Assembly: GCA_027625915.1 (NCBI GenBank)
Contig: JANTQA010000036.1
Location: 6,593,001 to 6,657,000, forward strand
DNA from: Anaeramoeba flamelloides
Lineage: Eukaryota > Metamonada > Anaeramoebidae
Length of the DNA: 64,000 bases
Direction: 5' to 3'
Below, piece by piece: positions 1-14,300 of the stretch. The position numbers and the translations under genes were made by a program. Position 1 is the stretch's first letter, and each line of letters opens with the position of its first letter. The notes under the pieces were generated by a model. That model worked only from the letters and a program-made list of their open reading frames with translations. It was not told the origin of the DNA and made no database searches.

Positions 1-1493
1 TCTTTCATTTTGCTCAATTCTTTTGAATCAAAAAAAAAAACCTAGACAGTACCTCTCAGAGTGGGGGTACTGGGTTCCCGAATTTAATTTTCCAGATATT
101 AATCAGTATTTAGACAAAATTCCTGGCTTGTTTTTAAATACTACATATATAATTCAATAAATACTTTCAACCCATTTTTTTCCAATCTCAAATAAAATAT
201 AAAGTCAGGGTCTACAAAATATTCTTCAATTTCGATTAAAAAATCATTATATGTTATTTTTTGTATGAAAAATCCACTAAAACCATTTCGAGAACGGGGA
301 ATCTAGTAACTAGTTTCAGGATCTTCTAAATGAAAAAGATAATGAAAAATAACAATTATTTTCGAATTTTAAAAACTTCTCAAAAAATATCACCCACATT
401 AAAAATTCATCTTGTCAAAGATTTTTGATCATTGGATTAGTTTGAATTTTTCCATTGCCTCCACAAACAATTAAACTGTTCCAACCCGACTCTGAAAATT
501 TGTAAGATATAGAAATTGGTTAGATATGATAAAATTGTATTTTTTTAAATAATAAATCCAATTTCTATCATAAGATTAAAAATTTCAACTTCTCTTACAT
601 TCTTCGAATTATTTTTTTGTATAAAAACAAAGAAAAAAATGAAATTTACAAAAGAAAAGAAATCAAAGAAACTTGAAAGTATTGTTTGTTCATTTTTTTT
701 AAATTGTAAAAATTGGAGAATTTAACACTTTTGGAAATTGAAGATCCCCATTAATTTAAGTTTTTTTTCAGAATTTGTTTGTCAATTTTCAGAACCCAAA
801 AAATGGATAACTTATTTATTAAATCTTCTATTATAAATTTTATTGTTGAGATGAACTTTAATAACCATTTTAAGGTTTTTCATAAAAAAATTAATTTCAA
901 AATAGAAAATAAATTCCAGGTTTTATAAATTTTCACGGTAGGGTTGGAACGAAAAGCTCAACTAATAATTACATAGAAGTTGTGATTTTTGTTTATTTTT
1001 TTTTGGTTCTTTTTGCTTTTCTAGAATTAAATCCCCCAGCTATTATTAAGAAAGGGGTGTATCCTCTGATTGTTTTTGGAACAACATGATCCATGCAAAA
1101 CACACTGCACATTGTTTTTGTAATTTTTTGATAAAATTTTTTTTTGTTTGGATCATTTCTATCCAAAACAATTTGTTGTATTAATACAAATTGGATTGAG
1201 GATATGTGGAAAATGCTTTGAAGAATTTTTGATGAAAGGATCTTTTGGTAATTGAATTTGCAAATATTGTACATGTGCATAAAGTGATGTCTTAATATTT
1301 TAAGTTTTTTCCTTCTGATAACTCTCGGACTAATAATTTTTTAGATTTACCAACAACCAAACACCGATAATAACACATAATATGTTGAATTTTAATTGAA
1401 AACTTAGTTGTTCAAAAAAATTTCCTATTTTTTTGAAACTATTTTGATTTTTTTTGATAAAATTTTCTTAAAAATAAATGAGGCAAATTTACT

Positions 1494-1905
1494 AACTGTT
1501 GTGGAAAAAAAGTTGGAAAATGGTTTTTAATTGGGAACTTTAATAGAACGAAAAAGTAACATCAATTAAGAGAAGAAATATCTTAACTATAAAATGTAAT
1601 CCATTATATTATTACCAATCAAATGAACAAAAACAATATTTAAATTTACTTTTATATTGAAATTGTTTGTGTTGTTTTAAATATTTTAAAAATAGTCAAT
1701 TTTTATAAAAAAATTTTAATAATTGATTAACCAAATAAAAACCGCCTACCAAAATAGTGCTTTAAAAACTGTTATGATGTTAAATCCTTCATTTTGTCTT
1801 TATTTATTTATTTATGTTTTTATTAATGGATCTTAGTTTTCATTTCAAGGTTCTATTAATGCCCCCATTTAAAAATTGTACTTAACTTTTTTCCCTGTTA
1901 AAAAA
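1494..1905. mobile_element. Diverged CTGTTGTGG-family element
   Basis: The left end reads CTGTTGTGGAAAAAAAG, followed by a stretch resembling the inner sequence of the 45733-46159 element (tggtttttaattggnaac, then aatagaac). The right part shares attcattttgtctttattt and the ttttttccctg motif in inverse orientation. It is diverged and the right boundary is approximate. It is non-coding, and its classification rests on similarity to the better-preserved copies in this window. Confidence 0.4.
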
Positions 1906-3115
1906 TTTTCCCTGAACGAGCACTTCACTTTTAATTAAGATCAATATTTCTTTTGATCATTCATTTTTAAATTTTTTTTTCATTAGTAGAGTTCTAAAAA
2001 GTCGAAAATGTATTTATTTATGATTTTATATTGTTTATTTCTTTGATCCTTTCAAGTTTAATTATTCATTTAAATAGTAAGATACTTTTAATTTTTATAC
2101 CTTAATTAAATAATCTAAACTCAGATATTTTCAATGCGGTAATTTCGAAATTTTAATTATGGATATTCAAAAAAAGTAAATTTTGGTTCATACAAATACA
2201 AATAAGGATGTTAAATTAAGTAAAAATTTCTGTTTTTAGGAATTTTTTCAAAACAAAATGTAATTTATAAAAAAAGTAGATTACTTTTTTAAGGAAGATC
2301 TAAATTACAAGTTTTATTTGGGGGCTAAAAACTATCTACTACATAAAAAAATGATTTAAAAGTCAATTAATTGGGGGGGAACAAGATATTGCCAGTATTC
2401 AAATTTTGATTGATAATTAAAAATAAAAAATTCTATACAAAAAGAATAACACAATTTATATATATATACTTTCAAGACTTTTTGGAACCTTCAGTGGAAC
2501 ATTTCTGCAATATTTTATTTTCGGATTATATAATAATTTTTTTTGAAAAATCCGAAATAATTGAAGATAGTTTTTTACAGTCCAAAAAGGGTAAAAAAAT
2601 TGATTGAAAAAAAAAAAAGATAAAATTTTGAATTTATTTGAAATTTTTACAAGTTAACCACAATTTTAATATTTGTTTACTTTCAAAAACCTAAAACTAT
2701 TTTTAAGAAAATCAAATTCAGAAAAAAATTTTTAATTGGATGCTTTTAAAGGTTTCAATTGTAAAAACTTTATAAATTGAAAGTTATTGAATTTTGAAAT
2801 AGAAATTTCTTTCAAAATTTGGATAATTACAAAAAAAAAACACAAAATTTGTGTCAAATAAAAAAAAAAATATTATGGTTTTTGGACTATTTTTGTCATC
2901 TAAATCAAAATTATTTTTAGAATTTTCCAATACAAACATTGGAAAACTAAAAATGATTTTGTGAAGATCTTTGGGTTTAGTTTAGCCCATAGTTCAACAA
3001 AAAGCAAAACCTGGGATTAATATATTTTATTAAGTTAAGGTGACTTAACTCTTATTTAGTTTTTTTTTAGTAAAGGGAATAGGTAAATTTTTTCACAATG
3101 AATTTTTACCCACAA

Positions 3116-4120
3116 AAAGACACCCATTTATAGACTTTAGAGAAATGAGTTATAATTTTAAAAGAAGTTCATTTTTATCAAATTATATTTTGAGTCTCAA
3201 AAGATCTGATCCTTTTTGTTTTGTTTTTTAGATCAAAAAAATATAAAAAAAGAAAGGAAAAGTTGTCAAACGTGTTTATAGGACGGAAATATCACTTTAA
3301 TTAATTTCTGATAGCTGGTGAAAACAAATAACCTCTTAAATCAAATATCATTTAAAAAATACAATAAAAATAAATCAAATATTGAATCATTGAAGATTTA
3401 GAAAGAATTGATTATGTATTTTATATACAAATATTTATTAAATTTCTTGAAATTTAAAATATTTGTAAATATTCTTTTTAAAATACCAAGTGCATTTCGA
3501 ACTTTTATTATTAAAATCTGTTGTTTGGGAATATTTATTAGTTTTATTATTAAAAAAATTATTAATTTGAATTGATATTATTTGTTTTAAAATATTTGAA
3601 AAAATTGAGAAAAAATCATAAAAACTCGTGAATACTTTTGATCTTTGGGTAATTCATAATCTCACTTGAAATGAATTAATATTGGATTATTAAACATTGA
3701 TTATAATTAATCAAATTTAAAAATCTTTTTTTGGGTTATCATTTCAATTTTCCATTTTTAAAGAATTATTTTGTGAGAATTTTTAATTCGATTGTTTGGT
3801 TTTTTTTTTTTTTTTTGTTATTAAAAAAAAAGAAAAAATCGATTTGGACTGTTCTTTGTATAAATAAATTTTATTTTTTTCAATTTTAAAATAGTTATCG
3901 TAATTTTTTGGAAATTTTGGATATTTTTTATTTTGAGTTATTCCAAAACTCTAAGTTTTTCCTTTTTAAAAATGGAACTTTTGTATACTTCTTACGTAAA
4001 TAATATTATTTAAATCTTCTTTCAACAAAAATAATTTTTTTTAAATAATTTTGAAATATTTTTGGATTTTGAACTTTTAAAAAATGGGGGAAAATGGATC
4101 GTACTTTTAAAAACATTAAT
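3116..4120. repeat. Dispersed ~1-kb diverged repeat, copy 1
   Basis: Long collinear similarity is visible by eye to about 38035-39170. Shared anchors in order include aaaagatctgatc, ttaatttctgat/gtaatttctgat, aataaatcaaatattgaat, aatcaaatttaaaaa, gatttggnctgttctttg and attgtaattttt/atcgtaattttt. No ORF is conserved between the copies. It could be a decayed transposon or an old segmental duplication. The ends are not sharply defined. Confidence 0.45.
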
Positions 4121-4295
4121 TCAGATCTTTAAATGGCTGTTAAAAGTGAGTTTGATATCCTAGTAATCAGATTTTTAACTTTATATATTTAAATTTCAAG
4201 ATACAGTATAATTTTTTTGGAATTTGTTATTAAATTTCTGAGAAGAATATTTTTTTGTTTGTTATCTCCTTAAATGAAAAGTATACATTTACTAA

Positions 4296-4430
4296 TACAG
4301 TGGCTGTACTTTTTAATGCACACTCCAACCAAATAAATAATGTACAAAAAAATTGTTTTTTAAGGCACAAGAGATTATTTTTAAGGCATAAAATATTTTT
4401 TTTTAGAATAGTGTTTGAAAAATAAGACTG
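4296..4430. mobile_element. Possible remnant of the TTAAGGCAC element family
   Basis: It begins TACAGTGGCTGTACTTTTTA, which aligns loosely with the family end TACAGTCAGTTTCACTTTTA. It carries TTAATGCAC at 4313, TTAAGGCAC at 4360 and TTAAGGCAT at 4381, the same repeated motif as the intact copies. A GACTGTA at about 4424-4430 may be the decayed right end. Heavily diverged. Confidence 0.4.
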
Positions 4431-5325
4431 TATATTATTATGAGTAATCTTTTTTTATAACTTATTGATTTTTTTTCTTTTTTTTGGAATTATTAAATTG
4501 TTTTGAGTCTGAGTTAAAAAGTCCTTAGTTCGTATTGGAAATTCCAATGTATCAAAATTTCATCTAAATCTCACATTTTTTGAATACTGAAATCTTGTTT
4601 TTATTTAGGACTCTTAACTCACTCAATAAATCGAATAAAAAAGATACCAAGCAAATTAATAAAGATCACAAAATTCAATCATTTTTTAGAAAGTTTCTTT
4701 TGTAAAAAGAATCCTTTAATTAAGTGAAAATTTTTTCCTATTTCTATCCGAATACCAAATGTAAAAAACTTTTCTGATGAAACTGTGAGAAAACAACTTT
4801 AACCAAAAAATTCAAACATTGAAAAATGGTTGAAATTAACAAAACATTTCTTGGTCACACTACAAATTTCTTGAACTACCTTCTCAAAAAAAAGAAATTT
4901 TTGTAATTCTTCGAAAAACTCAAAATCTTTTTCAGAATTTCATTTGTGCATAAATAAATTTACCATTTTATTAGTAATTCTTTTTTTTATTTCAAGAAAC
5001 CCAAGACCTTTTTCTTTAATGTTAAAAGGCTTTCATTTGAAAATGTTTGAGAGATCTTGACAATTTACAAATGTAATTTTCTTGGGCAAAGTTAGTGAAA
5101 AAATTTTTGAATTTGTATTAACTTTTTTTTCTTTTGTGTGACACAACCATTCCATTATTCCCATCAGAAACTGAATTTTCAAAAGGAGTAAAGTGTAACG
5201 TTCGGAATATTTAAGAATTATTTATTTTCATTTTTGAACCTTTTCAAGATAATTTTTAAAATTTTTTTTTCTTAAATAGCCTTCCTTTCAAAAACTTTTT
5301 CCTTTGTAAACCACAAAAAACTGAA

Positions 5326-8300
5326 ATGAACAAACTCCTTGAAGCAGCATCTAAAGGTAACCTTAAAGATGTACGTAAAAAACTCAAAGATCCTTTTTTA
5401 GCATGTGGGATGCAAAAAGTCAATATAAACGGACGTAACGAAATGGTAAATAACCCCAACCTTCTTGTGTTTTTTTAAATTTCACTTCCCAAAAGATCCA
5501 AAAGATCTAGAATAAATAACAAAAAATCAAGCGAAATTGAAAAGTTTTTAATTCTTGAACCAACAAAAACCGAATATTTTTTAATAAAAAAATAAACAAA
5601 TTCAACAAAACAAACAATTCATTCATTTCTCGGCTTTCTAAAAAAGGGAGAAACTGCCTTAATGAAAGCGTCCGAGTCTGGGCACCTTGAAGTTGTTAGT
5701 CTTCTTCTGAAAAAGGGTGCAAATCTTGCAATTGAAGATCGAAATGGAGAAACTGCATTTCTTAAAGCTTGTAGAAATGGTCATTTAGAAGTTGTGCAAG
5801 AACTTCTTCGTAACGGGGCTGATGCAAACGACAAAAACTATGTAATTATTTCTTTTTCATTTTGTTTTTGTTTCTAGTTTTTTTTTTCTTTTTCTACAAA
5901 TATTAAGCCTTCCATATTAAAAAAAATTTCACTGCACAACCAATCAGCAATACCAAAAAAAAAACCTTATTCTTTTGGTTTTACCTCTTTCTTTATCCAA
6001 AAAAATTAAACAAATTCCAAAAAAACAAAACAAATCAAAATAAAACCTTTTGGTTGTTATTTAAAAAACTTCAAACAAAGAAAATTTATAAAAACTATTC
6101 ATTCAAAAAAGAAACTGTTATTGTTTTGAAAGCAATTAACTTGATTAGATTTTTTGTTCGAAGAATAACAAAAACTCATTTTCAGAAAAAGATTTGATTT
6201 TTGTGCTTTAACTCGTGAAATTCAATTGTTTATTTGTTTTTTAAAAGTTAATCCTTTTATTAATTTTTGATCCTTTTTTGTATTTTCTTCTCTGTATCTT
6301 TTCTAATTTTTTTTTTGTATTTTAAATATAGAATGTATGGATCTCTTGCTTTCAATTTGATTGACGTTTTTTTTTTCTTTTTTTCGTTACTTATGTTTGA
6401 CATTTGAAACAAACAATTCTTTATCCAACTTGTTGTTCTATTTTTGTTTGATCAAACCTTTTCTTTTTTTTTTGTTCTTTTTTTTTAATTGGTGGCTGTA
6501 CTGTTTTTACAATAAATATTTTTTAAGGGAGACAATACAGTTCTTCTTGCAAGTGAAAATGGATTTTATGAAATTGTTGAAGAACTTGTTGAAAATGGCG
6601 TTGAATTAGATTGCGAAAACGAAGTAAAATATTTTTTCTTTTGTATTTTTTTCATTCAAAATAATATTCAATTATTTTTTTTTTTCGAAATATTAATTTG
6701 TATTTTTTTCTAATTCTTAACCTTCAAAATATTATTAATTCAATTCTTTTTTTTTATTTCTAAATATTAATTTTTGTTTTTTAATATTTTATTCGGTTTA
6801 GGAAGTTTGAATCCTTTTCAATTTTTACACTCTTAGCTTTATAACATTAATGGGAAGAAATAAATACTGATAAATTATAGTCAAAACAACACTTTTAAAA
6901 AGTCCTTTATTTTGATAACTTTGAAATACAGACTGATTTTTTCAAATAAAAAATTCTATATATTCAAAATAACTTTTGATTTTAATACCTTGGAAAAAAA
7001 AAGAAAGAGAATTTAATGTACAAATATTTTATCACAAAAATAATAATGTTTCCAATTTTCAGTTAAACAGCTCTATTTTGAATAATTGAATTTTTTAGGT
7101 GAAAGAAAAATAAAGGTATCGTTTAGATCAAAATAATTTATCAGTCCAGAATATCATAATTGCACATTTTTTCCCATATCAAAAAATTTTTTACTAATTT
7201 TCTTTTTATAATTTCATTATTTCATGTAAGGGAGAAACACCAATTCTTAAGGCAATTGATGGTGGGCATGAAAAAATTCTTAGATTATTACTCCAAAAAT
7301 CAACATTCGATGTAGGCTTGATTGATTCTATTAAAAATGGACATTTCCAGATGGCTACCTTATTAATTTCAAATGGAGCAAATCCTAATTTTTGTAATGA
7401 AGATGTATGATTTCTAATTTTTTTTTTTTTTTCTCTTCGTTTTTGTTTTCTTTTCCTTTTTTGAATTGAAGAGATTATAAATATCTATTTAAGGTTTTTC
7501 CAAAAAAGCGTGACATTTTTTTTTTTTTTCTATCAACTAATCATCTTTGTTGGTGGAGCTATTCGTTAATTGACAATATAATTGATTTAAATATTAATAC
7601 TGATTGAATCAATGACTTAGGTTTTTATTATTTGTATTTCAAAATATGTTCATTGTAATATTTACAAAAAACTAAAAAAAAAATGTAAACACTTTTTTTT
7701 GTACAAAACGAGGTACGAATAAATTCAATGAAAATAGGGACAAAATACGAAAGATATAAACAATTTTTGAAATAATAAAATATAATTGTAAGTTTTTCTT
7801 CTCGTAGAAACTGTATCAAGATTAAACCTCCTATGAAAACAAAAATTTCATGAGCAAAAAGAAAAAAAAAAACACCAATTTTCACACCTTAAAAAAATTT
7901 CATATAAAATCTTATGATCAGAAACTTTGATATCTTTTATTAAAATAACGCCTTAAAAATAAACAAATTCAATTATATGTAAGAGTCAATTGATTATAAA
8001 AAAACAATTTAGGATCTTCAAATAGTCCCATTTTTAGAATTTTGTTTAATAAAAATATTACAATATAAATTTTTCCAGCTTTTTTGGAAATAGCTTCCAT
8101 ATTATATAGTGTTAACTGATTTAACAAATTAAAATTCTAATCATTCTTTTTTTTTTTTGTGATTACATACAAATAAATTAGAGAGAAACACCTTTATATG
8201 TTGCAAGCGAAAGAGGATATATTGATGTTGTTAGACAACTTTTAAAGCAAAAAGCCGATACCAATATCCGTTTTAAAGTAAGTTTTTTTACTTTCTTTTA

Positions 8301-11300
8301 TATATTTATTAAAAATTAAATATACAATTACACTATTGAAAAAGAAATTTAGAATAATAGATTTATAATAATAATTAATTTATTTATTCTTTGTTTTATA
8401 ATGACTGAAATATATATTTTTTTTTGACACACCTATATTGAACTTAACGAAATGAAAAAGTTATATTGCATATTATAAGGTATTTCCAAAAAAGTGAGGC
8501 ATTTTTTTTTACATTTCATAAAAAATAATCTTTTTTAGTGATGGTAATCATTAATCAACTATACCAAATTAAGTTTGATATTTATACTGATTGAATCAAC
8601 CAATTATGTATTTAATTCAAAGCATGTTAGTTGAAATATTCCCAAAAAATGAAAAAAAAAAATAGCACTTTTTTTGGTGAAAGCAAAGTACGACCAATTT
8701 CAATAAAAAACCGGAAATATGGAAAGAGAAAAAATTATTTTTTATACACGAAAATGCATTTATATTTTTTTAATTATATTGTATATTTTGTTGAGATTAT
8801 ACAAGTTATGAAAATATTTTTTTCGACAAAAAAAAATAATAAACACCAATTTTCACCATAAAAAAAATCCGATAAAATCGAGATCATCAATTTTAATAAA
8901 TTTTATTTCTGCAATACAATACTAAGAAACAAATTGAATTATTATCAAGAATTTATCAATGGTGGTTAATGATTTTATATTTTTAAATCCTTTTTTGAAG
9001 AATTGGTTACATAAATATATTTTAAAATAAATTTGCCCCACATTCTTGGAAATAGCTTACATGACAATATTTTTTTTAAAAAATTTTGAAAATTAAATAT
9101 TTTGGACCTATTTGGGGATTGGTATTAAAAGAAAAGTTCCATCCCAACAATAAAAAGAATTTAGAAAATCACATTAAGCCAAATATAATTAAGTGATCTT
9201 GATTTTAATTTTGTTAAGGGACTAGTCTCCTTATAATTTTTTTTTTGACCAATTTCTAAATAAGAATTCCTTCTCTAGAAATATGATTAATATTGAAAAT
9301 AAACAAGGATTTTTCAAATTTAAGGAATTGGCAAAAAATTTTCACAATCTATTAAATTTAGGTAAAAAAATTTAATAGAGATTAGTCCCTTAAGAATATA
9401 TTTAAAATCTGTTACTTTTCCCTTTGAGAAAGTGTTTTTCTTATTTTATCTCAATAGTAAAGTTTAAATTGAATCCCATTAACAAATTCTTTCAATAGAT
9501 TCTAATTTTGGAGTTACCATATAAAATAAAAAAAAAAACACTAACAGAAAAAGAAAAATTAAATTTAAAATACACATTCCAATGCGTATATTTTTACCCC
9601 AAATATCGAATAAAAAAAGATCCAAAAAGTTTAAAAATGAATCATTAGATAAAAAAAAAATTGCACTATTGTTATTTTGAAGATAAAATAAGTATTAAAC
9701 ATTGGAATTTAAAATTTTCACTTTGAAAAAAACAGACAAAATTTAATGAACTTAATTATTTTTTATATACGCTTTTATGACGAATCAACTAAACCCCAAT
9801 TCAAAATTTTTAACACACCAAAATTCAATTTGTGAAAAAAAAAAACTTATTTAATCAATTAAAGAAGAAATACCAAATTAGAACCATTCATTAATTGAAA
9901 TGTTAACACTTGTTTATAAATTCCAATACTCACAAAACAATAAATAAATAATTATCAATACAAATAAATCTAGGGTGTGTTAAAAATTTTGGAGAGAGCA
10001 AAACAAAAAAATACATTGGTAAATTTGTTGAAATTCTATTAGGGATATTGATCCATCAAATGGTTAGATACTACCAACTAATTTTATATGAGTTCTTCCA
10101 TTTATACAATTCGACTTTAACATAATATCAATTGTTCAAAAAAATTTTTGATTGAACGAAACAAATTACGTAATTCAAACAATGAAATGAAAACAAAAAC
10201 TAAAAGATGAAAAAATGATTTTCATAACTTACCAAAATCAAAATTTTCTCAAATTTGAATGAAATTGTATTATTACGATTGTTTGGGATGTTTTATCTGT
10301 GTGGAAAATTTTGAATTTTAGTTTATTAATAATTCTTAGGCTATTATTAATTATTCAAACCTATTTATTGAAGCTAAACTCTGTTTCTGTAAAAGGGGCC
10401 CAACATTTTTTTTAAATATCAATTATTTTATATAATTGAACTTTGAAGATAAAATAAGAAATAAGCAGAATAATAGACATCAAAGAATTGTTGATATATG
10501 TCTGAAAGAAAACTAATTAATCAATAAATTTTCTTAAAAATTGAAAAACTCAAATTCTTCTGTAACCCCATTGAAAAAAACAACAATGTTCGTTTTGAAC
10601 TTCTACTGGTATTTGAATAATAAATAGAAAACAATTTTTACTTCATTTTCCATACTTTTCTTTTAGAAATCAAGTCCCCAAACGAAGTTTGTTGGTATTT
10701 TTAGTCTCTATTTGAAAAAGGAAATGAAAATGAAGTGAAATTTTTTTCACATTTATTAATTAAATATCAAGCACAAAGCTCTTCATAGAATTGCAATAGA
10801 AATCAATATCATTTCTCAACAATCATTTACATGGTTTCAATAACCTTAGAATAACACATTTTTATCAAGTGACTATTGATTTTGCAATAAAAAAAATTTT
10901 TGCACTTAATTAGGTTTTAAAAAAAAAAAATCGAAAAAAAAAAAAAAAAATGTGAAAAAATGATTTTCAGTTTTGAAAATTTCCAAAATAAATTTTCTAA
11001 TATCTATACAAACCCTTTAAACACATGTATTTCACCCATTACAACTGGACCCCTTTGACTGAAAAGTAGTTTAATATATTAAAATTTGAGAAAAAAAATT
11101 CAAATTTAATTTCAAAATTTCTCTTATAAAATTAAACAAAAATAGCAAAATAAATTCTAATGTATATCTTTCTATCGAAGGTATTTCCAAAAAAGTGGCA
11201 CCCTTTTTTTTTTTTATTTCAAATCATATTGTCTTTGGGAGTTTTTCTATTTGTAAATTGGTAACAATAAAATCAAGTGGAACATTGACATTAACTGAAT

Positions 11301-14300
11301 TGGTACTCTATTATTTTTATTTCAAAAAATGTATTATAAAATATTTCCTAAAAAATGAAAAAAAAATAAACCCGTTTTTTCAGAGAAAAGAGTTACCTAA
11401 AAAACTCAATAAAAAATAAGTTATAAGATAAGGACACAAAAGATTTTTTTAAACACTAAAATACATTTATAAAGCTTTTCGTTCTCTGAAAAATTACATC
11501 ACGATTAAAACCTTTTTGGAAAAAAAAAAATTTATGAACAAAAAGAAAAAAATAACATCCAATTTTCACACTGAAAAAATTTCATATAAAAATTGAAGAT
11601 CAGAAACTTTCATATTTTATTAAAGTAATGCTACACAAATAAATAAATTGAATTATTATGAAGAATTAATTGATGATGAATCTCAATTTTGGATATTTGA
11701 ATAGTAATATTATAATTACGTTTAATAAAGATGTTTTAAGATAAATTTAACCTGCTTTTTTGGAAATTGCTGATTTTAACACACCTGGAAATTACAAAAA
11801 AAACATTCCAATAAACCAGTATAAAATTGAAAAATGAATTTATTAGAATTGGTTTGTTGGTAAAAAATAAAAGTAATTTAATTTTTTATTCATACATCCA
11901 TTTTTAAAAAGCGAAAATTAAAACTTTTAAATAATAGATCATCAAATTATTATCTTTTGGTTACCAACCTTTTTATGAATAATCTATAAAAAACCTTTTG
12001 TGTTTCACTTTTTTTAAAATGACTTGAATACATTTTTGTTGAAATTACATAAATTGATGAAAAAATATTTTTTGTAATTCAATTTTTTTTATTTATTTTT
12101 TTTTTGAATTACTTTTTACCAAAAAACTTGGTGAATTTGGAATTTATTTTAAAACTTTGTTTAGTCATGTAATTTTATTGTTTTTTTCAAAATGAAACCC
12201 TCCTTAGAAAAGCGTAAAAGAATTTTGAATATTACAAAAACAATAAATCAGCCAAAAAGTATTTTTATTTATTTTAAGAAGAAAATTAAGATGTTTTTTT
12301 ATAAAATATACAAAAATTTAAACATGTCCCTTATATGCCCACGTTCGGATATCTCCAATTTTTAAAATTTTGATATGTTCAAATTCTACCCTGAGATCAT
12401 AGCAAAATTTTAAAAATAGGAGATGGTCGATTTGGGTACTTAAGTAATATATTATGCCTTTTTTTGGAAAAAAATATTTTAAACAAATTTCATTTAAGAG
12501 CAAGAATTTAATTATTTAAGAAACATCAAATTATTCTTAAATATTTTTATTCATAGATAATTCAATTTCAATCAAATTAAAAGAAAAATATTATACATTT
12601 TTTTATTATTATTTAAAGTGGAAGGGTTGTTAACCTCTCTTATTTGCTGTTAGTTTTTTTTTTAATTTAAGAAATAAACCAAAATTTCTTAAATTTTCTT
12701 TTTATTTCTAAAATTAAAAAGAAAGCTTCCCTTACCTTTTCCAGGATTTAAAAGAAATGAGTAAAATCTATGATTTTTCTACATTCTTTTGAATCCTGGA
12801 AAAGTGTTGTTAGGTTTTTTTTTATTTCTTGAATTAAAAAAAACCTCCGTTAGGTTTTCCATAATTTAAAAGAATTGAGTTAAATCTTTGATTTTACATT
12901 ATTCTTTTAAATCCTCGAAAACCTAGGCACTCTACGGTACTCTACGGCACTTGACGACACTTTTCGTTAGGTTTTTTTGAATTTTAGAAATTAAAAGAAA
13001 ATTTCTTGAATTTCATTTTTATTTTTCTTAAATTTTGGAAAAACTCACGAAAAGTGTCTACGTTTTTTTTAATTCAAGAAATTAAAAAAAACCTAATGGC
13101 ATTCCAACTAGAACCATTTTCTAATTTTTTAATACTGACATTGTAGAGCTCAATTTCTAGAAAATATTATACAATTATAAGAGTTCCAAAATTTGTTTTT
13201 AATGGGATTTTTTTATTTTTGTGATTTTTTTTTGTCTTATTAATAGTTGATAAAAAGAAAAATTTTTTGTCAATATTTGGTTGCTCTAAAAAAATATATT
13301 ACTCCCTTTACAATAAACTTGATTTCAATATTTTGAATTTATTTTCAAATAGTTTCAATTATTTTACAATTTTTTTTTTTTTTTGAAATTAAAAATATTA
13401 CAATAAAATATTCATTTATTCATTCCTTTTCAAAAGTTCATTTGTTAATTTAATTATTTTATTTTGTTTTTTGATCATTATATCCTCAAATTAATTCTCT
13501 TTTCTTTTAAATTATTTATTTATATTCTCTTTATCTAAATTGCCACTTTATCTCTTTTCTTAACTATTTAGAATGTTTGTATTTTTTAGATTTTTTATAT
13601 TTATCATGGTCATTTTCAAAAAATGAAAACTAAAAGAGTTTAATAATAGATCATCACACTATTCTATTTTGGTTGTCAACCTTTAAATGGATAATTTATA
13701 TAAACCTTTTGTGTTTCACTTTTTTAAAATGGCTTTATAACAACAAGTAATTTGAAATTAAGAATTACAATTTTTCATTTTTTTTTTTTTTTTACATTTT
13801 ATTTGCCAAAGGGTTCAACTCCTTTAATCATTTCTTCAAAAAATGGGCACTTAGAAGTTGCCCGAGAATTAATTAATGCTGAGGCTAATTTAAATATTAG
13901 AAAATATAACGGAAAAACAGCTCTTATGTTGTCAATTAAAAATGGACATTTAGAAGTTTTTCAAGAATTAATACAAGCCGGCGCAAATGTTAATCGAGAA
14001 AATAATTTTACAAATGAAACATGTCTATTTTATGCTGTTAGATGCAAAAATGCAAAAATGGTCAAAGAATTATTACAAGCCCAAGCAAAAGTTAATCACC
14101 AAAATACAGTATGATTTTTATTTTATTTTTTTTAATTTGAATTTGAATAGTTGTTTAATTTCCGATCAATATTTATTTTTTCGATTTTTAAATTCATAAA
14201 AATATTTTGATCTTTTTAAGTTTACACATTGCTTTCCTTTTATTAAATTGTTCTTCAAACCGATAAAATTTTTTACACAATTACACTTGACAATACGAAA

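Larger units (their letters stand above)
1..5325. other. Intergenic AT-rich region with diverged repeats
   Basis: I find no credible gene here. The small ORFs (for example 993-1280 minus) lack a recognisable domain and look like chance frames. The stretch holds a diverged copy of the CTGTTGTGG family near 1494-1905, a possible solo end of the TTAAGGCAC family at 4296-4430, and a segment at about 3116-4120 that recurs in diverged form at about 38035-39170. The first 60 bases share a short motif (ctcaattcttttgaat) with the compound palindromes near 12.8 and 23.1 kb. Confidence 0.6.

Noticed and set aside
993-1280. 95-codon minus-strand frame
   Set aside because: No recognised domain, no neighbours of the same kind and no splice context; length is not exceptional for this AT-rich DNA.
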